The translations under genes were made by a program, and so were the position numbers. Below, one piece after another: positions 18,046 to 27,564 of a stretch of 64,000 nucleotides of DNA. This DNA is from Flavobacterium panacagri (GTDB lineage Bacteria; Bacteroidota; Bacteroidia; Flavobacteriales; Flavobacteriaceae). Each line of letters starts with the position of its first letter. Position 1 is the first letter of the stretch. Location of the stretch: positions 4,898,001 through 4,962,000 of the forward strand of contig NZ_CP119766.1 of NCBI RefSeq assembly GCF_030378165.1. The letters run 5' to 3'. The notes beneath the pieces are model-generated. The model had not been told where the DNA came from. It saw only the letters and a list, made by a program, of their open reading frames with translations, and searched no databases.

Positions 18046-18561
18046 TTATTGTCTGGCACCTGGTGCACCATTACCGCCATTCATTCCATCTTTTCCATTA
18101 TTCCCGTCTTTTCCGTTTATTTTTGTCCATGTTCCATCAGGATTTTGAACATATACATCTCCATTTTTAGTGTTAGTATAGATAACAACACCTTCTCCTG
18201 GATAGCCAGGATCACCTTTTTTGCCAGGAACACCTTCACCAACAGCTGTTTCCGTTTTTCCTCCTCCTTCACCAGAAATAGCTATTCTGTTCCATCTTCC
18301 TTTATACCAATAGTAATAACCTGGTGTAATGTCTGCTATTGTAGAAGTATTAAAAACTAATAAACTTTCAACATTGCCAGGTTTAATTGTTTCGGTATCT
18401 GTACTACTTTTCAACGCAATTTGAGGAATCAAAAGTCCCTTATCCTTTGAAGTAATATCCAACTGAGCAGAAGAATTGGGCGTTAATGTCCCAACACCTA
18501 CCTGTGAATAAGCAGAATAAGATCCCAAAGCAACAAATAAAGGGAGTAATTTATTTTTCAT
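18046..18561 (-). CDS. Secreted protein with short collagen-like G-X-Y tail
   Basis: 171 residues. Signal peptide MKNKLLPLFVALGSYSAYSQ, then the VGVGTLTPNSSAQLDI segment often seen at the N-terminus of Flavobacterium surface proteins, then a small globular part (YYYWYKGRWNRI). Two G-X-Y stretches follow: GVPGKKGDPGYPGEG (about 110-124) and GKDGNNGKDGMNGGNGAPGA (about 149-168). The protein stops right after the second. Family members I know of usually continue with a C-terminal domain, so this one may be short or truncated. It is likely exported; role unknown. Confidence 0.75.
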   Translation of the reverse strand: MKNKLLPLFVALGSYSAYSQVGVGTLTPNSSAQLDITSKDKGLLIPQIALKSSTDTETIKPGNVESLLVFNTSTIADITPGYYYWYKGRWNRIAISGEGGGKTETAVGEGVPGKKGDPGYPGEGVVIYTNTKNGDVYVQNPDGTWTKINGKDGNNGKDGMNGGNGAPGARQ

Positions 18562-18886
18562 GACATTTAATTGTTTAGATGTTTTAAATTATTAATAACC
18601 TTAAGAGAATGACTATTAGTGAAATTTTTAATCATGCAGAGTAAAATCCAAATGACCATTCCCTACAATAGACTTACAATCAAAAACTTATTTCAGAGTG
18701 CAAATTTCTCTTGAAATACTATTTATAAATGCCAGTAAAAGTTTTTAAACTTATAGATTAAGGTAATTCTGTAAGTTTTTAAAGACTAATTCAAATAATT
18801 TGTGATAAAATAGAATTATAGAGGCATAACGATTCCTCCTTTTATTCGAACAACTCTCTATGACTAGGACGTACTTTTTTAAACAA
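18562..18886. other. Non-coding gap upstream of the collagen-like gene
   Basis: The gap 18562-19050 contains the terminator at 18887-18918 and must carry the promoter of the collagen-like gene. No open frame or repeat was seen in the remainder. Confidence 0.45.
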
Positions 18887-18918
18887 AAAAAAGAGAAAGC
18901 CAAGGCTCTCTCTTTTTT
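18887..18918 (-). terminator. Terminator of the pectin PUL transcript
   Basis: Arms AAAAAAGAGAAAGCC (18887-18901) and GGCTCTCTCTTTTTT (18904-18918) pair with one mismatch over a 2-nt spacer. T-rich sequence follows on both strands. It lies 133 bp after the last PUL gene (19051). Confidence 0.8.
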
Positions 18919-19050
18919 AGAATTGTAACATATTGGTTAATAAAAAACTGTAAACTGAATTTCTTTAAATCATAAATGTATTACAGATTAAAAAAAATGC
19001 AGATCACTATATAATTAAATACTAAAAGAGTTATTGTTAGTTTTAATAAT

Positions 19051-19794
19051 TTATTTAATATTTCCTTTTATTCTTTTTAAAGAAGAATCATTTAATAATT
19101 TAAGTTGTGCAATAAATATTTGAGCTATTTCAACAGCTCCTTTTTGGGACAAATGTGTATCATCTGCTTTATCTTTATCATAAAATGCGTTTTCACCTGC
19201 TTTAAAATGCAGATGTAATGTTTTTGATTTTTCTGGCCCGTAAGACTGCTCCAATAATTCTGTCCAATATTCCATATCAATAAAAGGTACATTATATTCC
19301 TGAGCGACCAAACGTGTTTCTAAAGGATAATCACCATGCGTAGGAACTAGTACTCCCTTGTCATTAAAATTACGTCTCGCAATTGAAGTTAGCAATATAG
19401 GAATTGCTCCTTTTTCTCTGCTTTCTTTTACAAAACGAATCAAATTATATCTATACGCTGTATGTGGATTTGTATAACGTGTAGAATCTTCTATTTTTGC
19501 ATCATTGTGTCCAAATTCAATTAAGACATAATCTCCTTTTTTTAATTTCTTGCTGATAGAATCCCAACGCTTTTCGTTAATAAAGCTTTTTGTACTTCTA
19601 CCATTTACTGCTTTATTTATTACTATTATATCTTGCTTAAAAAAAGACTGTAAAACCTGTGCCCAACCATGTTCTGGATTTCTATCTGGATCTTTTTTAT
19701 TTGCCATTGTGGAATCACCAATGCAATATAGTGCTGTTTTCTGTGCAAAACTTACCGTAGTAATTAGAAGAGTTAGGATGATGTATTTTTTCAT
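19051..19794 (-). CDS. Rhamnogalacturonan acetylesterase-like SGNH hydrolase (CE12)
   Basis: 247 residues from the ATG at 19794, which gives the signal peptide MKKYIILTLLITTVSFAQ; the upstream extension is not secretory in character. SGNH/GDSL motifs: IGDSTMANK with nucleophile Ser about residue 28, GHNDAK for block III, and DDTHLSQKG carrying the catalytic Asp/His. This is the pattern of CE12 enzymes that remove acetyl groups from rhamnogalacturonan I. It is the last gene of the PUL and probably acts in the periplasm. Confidence 0.88.
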   Translation of the reverse strand: MKKYIILTLLITTVSFAQKTALYCIGDSTMANKKDPDRNPEHGWAQVLQSFFKQDIIVINKAVNGRSTKSFINEKRWDSISKKLKKGDYVLIEFGHNDAKIEDSTRYTNPHTAYRYNLIRFVKESREKGAIPILLTSIARRNFNDKGVLVPTHGDYPLETRLVAQEYNVPFIDMEYWTELLEQSYGPEKSKTLHLHFKAGENAFYDKDKADDTHLSQKGAVEIAQIFIAQLKLLNDSSLKRIKGNIK

Positions 19795-19927
19795 TTTGTT
19801 TTTTTGTTTATTGTTTTTATAGTAAAGAACACAATCCTGATAACTATCAGGAACGCAAAGTTCAACGAGTTTTTCTTTCTTATAATTCTTAAGAAGGCAC
19901 AAAAAATTGTTCTCTTAAACTAAAAAA

Positions 19928-21283
19928 TCAGTTTTTAGAAACTGCTGTTGGCACATTTGCTTTTTGACCTATAAAAACATCAGTCATCAAAACATTTTCT
20001 GCATTCTCATTGGACAATGCATTTTTAGCTTCTTTGATTTCAATATTTTTTAAAGAAATATTCTTGATTTTTTTATTCTCAAATCCCTGAATTACAATTC
20101 CTGACTCAGAAGCTTTGTTACAAGTAATATTTGAAAAATATACATTCGATATATCCGATTGATATCCTTTACCTTCTCCATGATAATTTGCTGTAATATA
20201 CAAACAGTCTTCAACCTGGTCTAACTGGATATTTCTAACAAATATATTTTTAATATATCCTCCACGGTCAGCATTGGTTTTTAAATAAATTCCTCTTTTT
20301 AAATACCCCGCCGTTTTACAATTTTCCACAAAAATATTTTGTACTCCTGCTGACATTTCACTACCCACTACAACTCCGTGAAGTCCTTTGAAATTACAAT
20401 TTCTTATTACAATATTCTGACTTGGCGTTGCTGTATTTGCTCTTCCTTCATGATCTCTACCTGCTTTTATGGCTACATTATCATCTCCATTATCGAAGTT
20501 TACGTTTTCAATTAAAACATCTTTAGTATATTCTGGGTCTATTCCATCATTATTATGATTCAATGATTTATAACTTATACCACGAATGGTTATACTCTCG
20601 GATTTTAATAAATGTAAGCACCAAAATGGTGAATTCTCGATTCTAATATTTTCTATTAATATATTTTTACTATTCAAGAACTGAATCATCTGTGGTCTTA
20701 AAAAATATCCTTCTCCAAATTTTCTATTTCCAACAGGTGTGTTATTGTGATTCATTTCACGACTCAAGTTTTTACCCTCCCCTTCCTTTGTTTTAAATGT
20801 TTTCCATGTTTTTCCTCCTTCTCCATCAATCGTTCCATTTCCTGTTATGGCAATATTAGTGCAATTATTAGCATAAATCAACGGACTGTAATTATAAAGC
20901 ATAGTACCTTCCCAGCTTGTCAGAACCAATGGAAGATAATCTTTAGGATTGTCGCTAAATTTAATTTTTGCACCTTCCTCAATCTTCAAATTTACATTAC
21001 TCACAAAGTGAATTGGACCATTGATTTTATAAATTCCTTTTGGCACTATTATAGTACCACCATTATTTTTTTTACACATAGCCATTGCTTTGTCAAAGGC
21101 TTTTTTATTATCTGAAATAGAGTCACCTTTTGCACCAACTTTTAAAATATTAATTTGGTAAGCTGGAAATACTGGTAACTGAATTCTATTCACTATCGAA
21201 TCTACTTTTGCAGATGGGAAATCACCATTTTGAGAAAAAGATACCCAAGAAAATAATAACAGAACGAAATATTTAATATTCAT
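19928..21283 (-). CDS. GH28 polygalacturonase-family glycosidase
   Basis: 451 residues with signal peptide MNIKYFVLLLFSWVSFSQ and a parallel beta-helix. GH28 signatures: NNDGIDPEY, GDDNVAIKAGRD, GLHGVVVGSEMSAG and RGIYLKTN. The second motif reads GDDN where GDDC is usual (the other GH28 here has GDDC). GH28 enzymes hydrolyse alpha-galacturonide bonds in homogalacturonan or rhamnogalacturonan. Exo- or endo-action cannot be told here. It lies between the PL10-CE8 fusion and CE12. Confidence 0.9.
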   Translation of the reverse strand: MNIKYFVLLLFSWVSFSQNGDFPSAKVDSIVNRIQLPVFPAYQINILKVGAKGDSISDNKKAFDKAMAMCKKNNGGTIIVPKGIYKINGPIHFVSNVNLKIEEGAKIKFSDNPKDYLPLVLTSWEGTMLYNYSPLIYANNCTNIAITGNGTIDGEGGKTWKTFKTKEGEGKNLSREMNHNNTPVGNRKFGEGYFLRPQMIQFLNSKNILIENIRIENSPFWCLHLLKSESITIRGISYKSLNHNNDGIDPEYTKDVLIENVNFDNGDDNVAIKAGRDHEGRANTATPSQNIVIRNCNFKGLHGVVVGSEMSAGVQNIFVENCKTAGYLKRGIYLKTNADRGGYIKNIFVRNIQLDQVEDCLYITANYHGEGKGYQSDISNVYFSNITCNKASESGIVIQGFENKKIKNISLKNIEIKEAKNALSNENAENVLMTDVFIGQKANVPTAVSKN

Positions 21284-21356
21284 TTTTTTTAGTTTTTTTA
21301 GTTTCCAATCGTAGTTTGTACAGTAAACTTTGACTGATTCTAATAATCAAAGCAAA

Positions 21357-23354
21357 TTAATTTAAATACCAACTAGAAATTTTATCTTTAAGGATATTTT
21401 CTGTAGTATATTTTCCAGCTTCTTTTTTCGAAAGTTGGTGCGACCATTTGACTCTTTTAGATGGCTGAAAGCCATCACCAGTACAATTATATTCTGCATA
21501 AAAAGAGTTTTTTTCAGCTTCAGGTTTTGACCAATTTTCCCAGCCTTCTGATCTAATTTGTCTCCCCATGTCACAATTTACAAAGACAGTCTTGGCATAA
21601 ATTCTCCAAGGTCGTCCTAAATAAACATCTTTAGCATCAGGGTTAGCTGTTAGTTTACAATTTTTGAAAACAAACCCAAAATCAGTTCCTTGTGGGGTTG
21701 ACGCTGCTGTGATGTAGGAACTTTTAATACTATGAATGATACAGTTTTCAAATAAAGCAGTTGCTCCTCCGAAAATAAAATCTGTGGTTCCTTCTATGTA
21801 ACAATCTTTGAAATATTGCTTTGCTTCTTTTCCTGATAAATATAAAGTGTCTTGGTTTCCTAAAAGATTACAATTTATAATTTTAGCACGATTTGCAACA
21901 ACAGACAATGCAATTGCCTGACCACGCTCTCCTGATGAATTTTTAACAGTTAAATTTAATGCTGTAAAGTCATCTCCTTCTACTAAAATTGTAGATGTGT
22001 AAAAAGTACTATTTCTGCCAAGAGCTATTTTAGAAAAATTATCATCAAAAGTAATGATGGTATTTTCTTTACTTTCTCCTTTTAGAATTACATTATTATT
22101 CCATTCTGGAATTCGGACTTTTTCAGTATAAATTCCATTTTTAATGAATATTGTCACTTTTTCGTAAGGAAAAGCTGGGGTTGCGTAAACAGCATCCTGA
22201 ATTTTTGTAAAATCTCCTGAACCATCTTGTGCTACAGTAATATAGTTTACATTTTTTTTATCTGCAGCACCAACTTTTGTTCCATTTTTAACCGCCCAGT
22301 CAGGAAACCTTTTTAAGACTTCATTTGGAGCATCTGAATACCATGAATAACCATTTCGGCGTTCTGAACCGATTTGATCAATCGACTTCTTTTTTATCCC
22401 GTCGCGATCACAAAAGAAAGGTTCATTAGTTTCTAAATCCATAAATCGAGCCCAGATAGGATCTGCATTTACAGCTGGAATCATTTTCTTATCTATAACT
22501 TTTCCTGCGTCATTTAAAACTCTCTTTTCTTCTAAATTGGTAATTTTCGTTTTTTCAAACCATTCAACAGCGCTTTTTACAGCTGTTACAATTTCTCTTG
22601 AAGGTTTGTCAATTGACATCAATAACAATACAATTTTTGCGGATTCATAACCGCTTAATGAAGCTAATTCAAAAGCTCTAGCGTTTGCGGGAGCAAAAGT
22701 AACTTCATCGTGCTGCGCGCACCATGCTGTTAAAACTCCGTTTTGTCTATACTGTGTTTTTAGGATGCATTCTATACCTTTGTCAAAAGCTTTTTTACAT
22801 TTTTCTACAATTTCTTTTGATGGCTTAATACTGTAATAATCAGTTTCGTCTGCAACTGCTTTTATTACATTCAAAATATTTACCATCGAATCATCATTAT
22901 AAGTAATATGTGTATAATATCCTTTTTTCAACGGATAAAATTGAGGCCAGCCACCATTTGGATATTGCGCTTCCAATAAATAATTAAGTCCACGCAGGAA
23001 TGAGTCTTTATAACGCTCATCTTTTACCTGAGCATACATTCTAGACATAAAAAGTATTTCCTGAGAAGTTGCTCCATTGTCTGTTGTTGTTTCAACTGCA
23101 GTTTTTTTGAGTGCTACTAAATCCTTTTTCTGTTTTTCGGTCAGCTCGTCCTGCATCTGAATATTTTTTGGCCAGCCACCAATTTCTCTTTGGTATAGCA
23201 AAACATTCTCTGCAATTCTTTTCGCTTCATCCGATCCAAACCATACCGCATCATTCTTACGAATAATTTCTGGCCATCTTTTATAAGTATTCTGAGATTT
23301 TACAGCAAAACTGCAAAAACATAAAAAAAGGATTATTTGTTTTTTAAACTGCAT
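21357..23354 (-). CDS. Pectate lyase (PL10) - pectin methylesterase (CE8) fusion
   Basis: 665 residues, signal peptide at 1-20. Residues about 22-340 are a PL10 pectate lyase (GGWPKNIQ, NGATSQEILFMSRMY, GGWPQFYP, TYNDDSMVN). Residues about 370-665 are a CE8 methylesterase: VAQDGSGDFTKIQDAV, GQAIALSV, GNQDTLY with Asp about 502, GTTDFIFGGA with Asp about 525, and YLGRPWR. The two activities are complementary: CE8 removes methyl esters and PL10 cleaves the exposed polygalacturonate by beta-elimination. The gene is 11 bp from GH43 upstream and 73 bp from GH28 downstream. Confidence 0.93.
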   Translation of the reverse strand: MQFKKQIILFLCFCSFAVKSQNTYKRWPEIIRKNDAVWFGSDEAKRIAENVLLYQREIGGWPKNIQMQDELTEKQKKDLVALKKTAVETTTDNGATSQEILFMSRMYAQVKDERYKDSFLRGLNYLLEAQYPNGGWPQFYPLKKGYYTHITYNDDSMVNILNVIKAVADETDYYSIKPSKEIVEKCKKAFDKGIECILKTQYRQNGVLTAWCAQHDEVTFAPANARAFELASLSGYESAKIVLLLMSIDKPSREIVTAVKSAVEWFEKTKITNLEEKRVLNDAGKVIDKKMIPAVNADPIWARFMDLETNEPFFCDRDGIKKKSIDQIGSERRNGYSWYSDAPNEVLKRFPDWAVKNGTKVGAADKKNVNYITVAQDGSGDFTKIQDAVYATPAFPYEKVTIFIKNGIYTEKVRIPEWNNNVILKGESKENTIITFDDNFSKIALGRNSTFYTSTILVEGDDFTALNLTVKNSSGERGQAIALSVVANRAKIINCNLLGNQDTLYLSGKEAKQYFKDCYIEGTTDFIFGGATALFENCIIHSIKSSYITAASTPQGTDFGFVFKNCKLTANPDAKDVYLGRPWRIYAKTVFVNCDMGRQIRSEGWENWSKPEAEKNSFYAEYNCTGDGFQPSKRVKWSHQLSKKEAGKYTTENILKDKISSWYLN

Positions 23355-23365
23355 TTTTTTCTTTC

Positions 23366-24955
23366 TTATTTAGTTACTCTAAACCAATCTACGGCTACAT
23401 TTCCTGAATCATTTTTTACTTCTTCCCCTAAAGCAAAAAGTCCTACTTTGGCACCAATCCATTTTCCTTCTCTTGCTTTAAATTTAGTTCCTATTGTCTG
23501 ATAATTTTTATCATCTAAACTATAGAAGAAGTTACATATAGCTCCTTTTTTGATTTGTACTCTCAAATAAATCGTATTGCTTTCTATTAATACCGATTTC
23601 GTTTCTGTTTCTGAAACCGTATTTGCAAAAGTTCCTGTTTTCTGATTTAGATATAATTTTCCGTTATCATTTTTAAAACAAAGTGCGCTAAAATCTAATC
23701 CCATAATAATTAAACCCGTTGATTCGCCATTTAATCTCGAATTAAAAGTCAGCTTTGTTGTTACAGTAAATTCTTCTGCTGGAAATTTTTGCATAAGTAA
23801 ATTTGGTGCATTAAAAATGTTCTTAGTAGTGGTGTTACAGAACAAATTCAGATAACCCAAACTGGTTGGAAATCCAAAATTAACTTGTTTATTGGCCTGC
23901 CATTGCCATTGCAACCCTAATTTAGGTTCATTAAATTCATCTGAAGTTGCAGGTACTTCTATCGGATATTTTTTACCAACATTGGGTTTCTTATAAGTAA
24001 TAACAGGTTCTCCTACTCCGTTTTTATCAAAATCTTCCCCCATAACCGGCCAGTCGTTTACCCATTTCATAGGCTGTAAATGAACAATTCGTCCATAAGC
24101 TCCCTTATCCTGAAAATGAAAAAACCAGTCTTCTCCTGTCTGAGTTGTTACCCAAGCACCTTGATGTGGCCCATTTATGATTGTAGAACCTTGTTCCAAA
24201 ACTTTTTTCTTTTCATAAGGTCCAAAAACATTTTTAGATCTTAAAATAGTCTGCCATCCTGTTGGTACTCCTCCCGCAGGAGCAAAAATGTAATAATATC
24301 CTTTACGTTTATAAAACTTTGGACCTTCAATGGTTTCTTCTCCTTGATGTCCATCAATTACCATTACTTCATCATTGTTGACAACAGTACCCTCAGAATT
24401 CATTGTGCAAACAACCAATAAACTCTTAATTTGTGCACGGCTTCCTGCAAAAGCATGAGTCATATAAACTTTACCATCAGTATCCCAAAGAGGACTAGGA
24501 TCAATTAGACCTCTTCCTGCTTTTACTAAAATTGGCTCAGACCAAGGTCCTTCTGCTTTTTTAGCTTTTATCATATAAATTCCGTAATCTGGATCTGGAT
24601 AATAAATGTAAAATTCATTTTTATGATACGTAATACTTGGTGCCCACACCCCATTTCCATGCTGCACTCTGTCATAAGTTTCATAAGGGGGCTGTTTTGT
24701 AAGCGCATAACCAATAATTTTCCAGTTTACCAAATCTTTAGAATTTAATATAGGGAGTCCTGGAATACAATTAAATGAAGAAGCTGTCATATAATAATCA
24801 TCGCCTACACGTACAACATCTGGATCTGAATAATCAGCATGGAGAATCGGATTTGTGTAGGTTCCGTCCCCATTATCAGGAATCCAGACTTGCGCTGTGC
24901 TTTTCTGAAAGAAAAAAATGGAGAGCAGCAAAAGGATGATTTTTAAATTTTTCAT
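23366..24955 (-). CDS. GH43-family glycosidase with C-terminal beta-sandwich
   Basis: 529 residues, signal peptide 1-22. Residues about 30-320 are a five-bladed propeller. General base Asp about 44 in DYSDPDVVRV; Asp near 150 in IDPSPLWDTDGKVYM; general acid Glu about 210 in TIEGPKFYKR. A C-terminal GH43_C2-like beta-sandwich (about 335-529) is typical of beta-xylosidase/arabinofuranosidase subfamilies. In a pectin locus it probably removes arabinose or xylose side chains (inference). Subfamily not determined. Confidence 0.85.
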   Translation of the reverse strand: MKNLKIILLLLSIFFFQKSTAQVWIPDNGDGTYTNPILHADYSDPDVVRVGDDYYMTASSFNCIPGLPILNSKDLVNWKIIGYALTKQPPYETYDRVQHGNGVWAPSITYHKNEFYIYYPDPDYGIYMIKAKKAEGPWSEPILVKAGRGLIDPSPLWDTDGKVYMTHAFAGSRAQIKSLLVVCTMNSEGTVVNNDEVMVIDGHQGEETIEGPKFYKRKGYYYIFAPAGGVPTGWQTILRSKNVFGPYEKKKVLEQGSTIINGPHQGAWVTTQTGEDWFFHFQDKGAYGRIVHLQPMKWVNDWPVMGEDFDKNGVGEPVITYKKPNVGKKYPIEVPATSDEFNEPKLGLQWQWQANKQVNFGFPTSLGYLNLFCNTTTKNIFNAPNLLMQKFPAEEFTVTTKLTFNSRLNGESTGLIIMGLDFSALCFKNDNGKLYLNQKTGTFANTVSETETKSVLIESNTIYLRVQIKKGAICNFFYSLDDKNYQTIGTKFKAREGKWIGAKVGLFALGEEVKNDSGNVAVDWFRVTK

Positions 24956-24974
24956 TATAGAAGTATTTGACTTT

Positions 24975-25070
24975 TAAGAGACCTAACAGGTTTTAAAAAC
25001 CTCTTAGATTTTCTTGTAAATTTTATATTCAAAACAAATCCGATAGGTTTTAAAACCTGTCGGATTTGTT
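24975..25070. repeat. Two palindromic elements between GH105 and GH43
   Basis: First: TAAGAG (24975-24980) and CTCTTA (25001-25006) enclose AGGTTTTAAAAACCT (24988-25002). Second: AACAAATCCGATAGGTTTT (25033-25051) and its near-perfect inverted arm AAAACCTGTCGGATTTGTT (25052-25070), one mismatch. Both share the AGGTTTTAAAACCT core. They sit in the only sizeable gap (126 bp) of the PUL's enzyme block. Confidence 0.7.
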
Positions 25071-25081
25071 GAAATAATTTT

Positions 25082-26308
25082 TTATCTATTCAATTCTAAA
25101 GCTGCCAAAATAAATGGCCCCGTAGCTTTAGGATCATTGTCTTTTTTTCTTTCGTTCACATAATATTCGTAAGATCCATCGCGGTATGGAGTTCCTCCAA
25201 GACCAGCAACTTGACAGCAGTTTGTTAATGTTATACCTCCATCTTCATCTACTTTTTTGATTAAAACTGTAGTCAATCCATCAAAAGCCTTGTTTGCCGC
25301 TTTTTTAAACTTGGCTGGCAAATAACCATTATTAGCTCCTTTTGCATAAGCGTAAGCAAACATAGCCGAACCAGAAGCTTCTAAATAATTTCCTTTTTCG
25401 CCTCCTTTATCTGTTACCTGATACCATAAACCCGAAGATTTATCCTGAAATTTAAGAATAGCCTCAGATGCATTGTTTAGATATTTAACCAATTCTTTAT
25501 ATTTTGGATGCTCTTTTGGCATATAATCCAGAACATCAACTAATGCCATTACGTACCAGCCTAAAGATCTAGACCAGAAATTTGGAGAATTTCCTGTTTC
25601 TTTATTAGCCCAAGGCATTTGTTTGCTTTCGTCCCAACCATGGTATAAAAGACCTGTTTTTGGATCTGTCGCTTTAAGTTGTATCAACTCAAATTGTTTC
25701 GCTATATCGTCGAAGCTTTTACCATTTTCAAATTTAGCTGTATACTCAGCATAGAATGGTTCTCCCATATACAAACCATCTAACCACATTTGATTTGGGT
25801 AGATTTGTTTGTGCCAAAATCCACCGCTAGGAGTTCTTGGCTGTTCTGTAAGCTGTTTGCGGATTAACTGCAATGCTTTTAAATATTTCTCGTCTTTTGA
25901 ATAAGCATAGACGTCAAAAAGCAAACGTCCAGGCAAAACCAAATCAATATTATATTTATCAAACTCATAAGTATTGATACTTCCGTCCGTTTGTACCAAT
26001 TGATCTACATAACCTTTTACGTAAGCTTTGTATCTTGGATCTGGATTCTTTTTGTACAACTCCTCGATTGAATGAAGTACTAAAGCATGAACATAATCCC
26101 ACTTTGGTTTCTTGGCATCGTCCAGCATATAAGATTCAGGATGGCGTTTCATTAATGTCAAAGCCATTTTATCAGACCATTTCGCATTCTTTGCAATTAC
26201 AATGTCTTTTTTTGCTGGTTCCTGAGAAGTTACTTTACAACTTGTAATGGTCATAACACAGATCATTAAAACCGACATCAAATAACTTTGCTTTCTATTG
26301 TTTTTCAT
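25082..26308 (-). CDS. GH105 unsaturated (rhamno)galacturonyl hydrolase, copy 1 (lipoprotein)
   Basis: 408 residues, with a lipoprotein signal ending TITSC (Cys about 24). An alpha/alpha-barrel with the GH105 signature: expected catalytic Asp about 226 in YHGWDESK, NFWSRSLGWYVMALVDVL, GGFWHKQIYPNQMWLDGLYMG and GLGGTPYRDGSYEYY. It hydrates the 4,5-unsaturated sugar that PL10 leaves at the non-reducing end and so releases 5-keto-4-deoxyuronate, the KduI substrate. First of three adjacent paralogues, the only one with a lipobox, so it may be membrane-anchored. Confidence 0.92.
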   Translation of the reverse strand: MKNNRKQSYLMSVLMICVMTITSCKVTSQEPAKKDIVIAKNAKWSDKMALTLMKRHPESYMLDDAKKPKWDYVHALVLHSIEELYKKNPDPRYKAYVKGYVDQLVQTDGSINTYEFDKYNIDLVLPGRLLFDVYAYSKDEKYLKALQLIRKQLTEQPRTPSGGFWHKQIYPNQMWLDGLYMGEPFYAEYTAKFENGKSFDDIAKQFELIQLKATDPKTGLLYHGWDESKQMPWANKETGNSPNFWSRSLGWYVMALVDVLDYMPKEHPKYKELVKYLNNASEAILKFQDKSSGLWYQVTDKGGEKGNYLEASGSAMFAYAYAKGANNGYLPAKFKKAANKAFDGLTTVLIKKVDEDGGITLTNCCQVAGLGGTPYRDGSYEYYVNERKKDNDPKATGPFILAALELNR

Positions 26309-26330
26309 TTCAAAATATATTTAAATTCTA

Positions 26331-27545
26331 TTATTTTTCTAATTCTATTGCTGCTAAAATAAAAGGCCCTAATCCATGTGAATTGTCTACTTTTATTTTC
26401 TCATTTATATAATACTCGTACGAACCATCTCTAAAAGGATTTCCTCCTAATCCTGCACTTGCACAAACTTGAGTAATGTGTATTTCGCCATCATCATCAA
26501 CTTTAACCAAATCTTTTATAACAGCTTCAAAACCTTTAACTGCAAGTTTTTTATAACTAGCTGGCAAATATCCTTTTTTTACACCTTTTGCAAAAGCATA
26601 AATAAACATCTCAGAACCAGAAGCTTCCAAATAGTTTCCTTTCCTATTACCCGCATCAGTAACTTGATACCATAATCCCGAAACGTCTTGATATTTGGCA
26701 ACAGCTTTTGATATCTCATTTAAATATTCTATAAGTTCTTTTCTTTTAGGATGCTCTTTTGGCATATAATCCAAAACGTCTACCAAAGCCATCATATACC
26801 AACCGATAGATCTTGACCAGAAGTTTGGAGAAGTTCCTGTTTCTTTATTTGCCCACTCCATCTTTTTACTTTCATCCCAAGCATGAAATAGAAGTCCTGT
26901 TTTTTTATCTAATGTATGAAGATATATTTGTTCAAATTGCTTTACAATATCATTAAAATCTTTTCCATTATTGAATTCAAACGTATAGCGGGCATAAAAA
27001 GGAGTTCCCATATACAAGCCATCAAGCCACATTTGGTTTGGATAAATCTTTTTATGCCAAAACCCTCCAGAATTTGTTCTTGGATGCGTTTCTAATTGTT
27101 TTCTCAATTGTTTGATCGCTGTTAAAAATCTGCTGTCGTTTGTCTGCTTATAAAGATCAAAAAGTGTTTTTCCAGCATTAATATAATCTATATTGTAATC
27201 TTCGAGTTTGTAATTTGTAATCTCTCCTGAATTACTAATTACCGTTTCATAATAGTCTCTAATATAATTTTCGTAAACTGGATTTTTTGTCTTTTGATAC
27301 AGATTTTCAAAAGCGGTCATAACCAAACCTAATTTATAATCCCATTTGGGTTTATCATTATTATCAATCTGCCATGCTTTTGGAGCGCGCTTCATTATAG
27401 AAAGTGCCATTCTTTCTGACCATTTTAAATCTTTTGAAATTACAATTAGGCTTTTGGAAGTTTCCTGTGCTGCAACATTCAAAAATGAAAAAAGCATCAA
27501 TCCAAAAGAAATAGCTAAAACAAAATATTTTTTCTTTCTATTCAT
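26331..27545 (-). CDS. GH105 unsaturated (rhamno)galacturonyl hydrolase, copy 2
   Basis: 404 residues from the ATG at 27545 (MNRKKKYFVLAISFGLMLFS), a cleaner signal peptide than the frame extension to 27560. Expected catalytic Asp about 224 in FHAWDESKKMEWANKETG; NFWSRSIGWYMMALVDVLDY and QMWLDGLYMGTPFYARYTFE follow the GH105 pattern. Closely related to copy 1 by eye. Gaps to its neighbours are 19-22 bp, so all three copies are co-transcribed. Confidence 0.92.
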   Translation of the reverse strand: MNRKKKYFVLAISFGLMLFSFLNVAAQETSKSLIVISKDLKWSERMALSIMKRAPKAWQIDNNDKPKWDYKLGLVMTAFENLYQKTKNPVYENYIRDYYETVISNSGEITNYKLEDYNIDYINAGKTLFDLYKQTNDSRFLTAIKQLRKQLETHPRTNSGGFWHKKIYPNQMWLDGLYMGTPFYARYTFEFNNGKDFNDIVKQFEQIYLHTLDKKTGLLFHAWDESKKMEWANKETGTSPNFWSRSIGWYMMALVDVLDYMPKEHPKRKELIEYLNEISKAVAKYQDVSGLWYQVTDAGNRKGNYLEASGSEMFIYAFAKGVKKGYLPASYKKLAVKGFEAVIKDLVKVDDDGEIHITQVCASAGLGGNPFRDGSYEYYINEKIKVDNSHGLGPFILAAIELEK

Positions 27546-27564
27546 ATTAAAAACTATCAATCAT

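Noticed and set aside
17637..18080. Frameshift joining the collagen-like gene with the next frame
   Set aside because: The downstream frame has no G-X-Y or known C-terminal domain character and has its own well-placed ATG. I kept two genes, but note the question as a finding.
18049..18360. Plus-strand open frame opposite the collagen-like gene
   Set aside because: It mirrors the repetitive minus-strand coding sequence; no start signal, family or context supports it.
20747..21115. Plus-strand open frame opposite GH28
   Set aside because: Complementary-strand shadow of a well-supported gene; composition has no protein family character.
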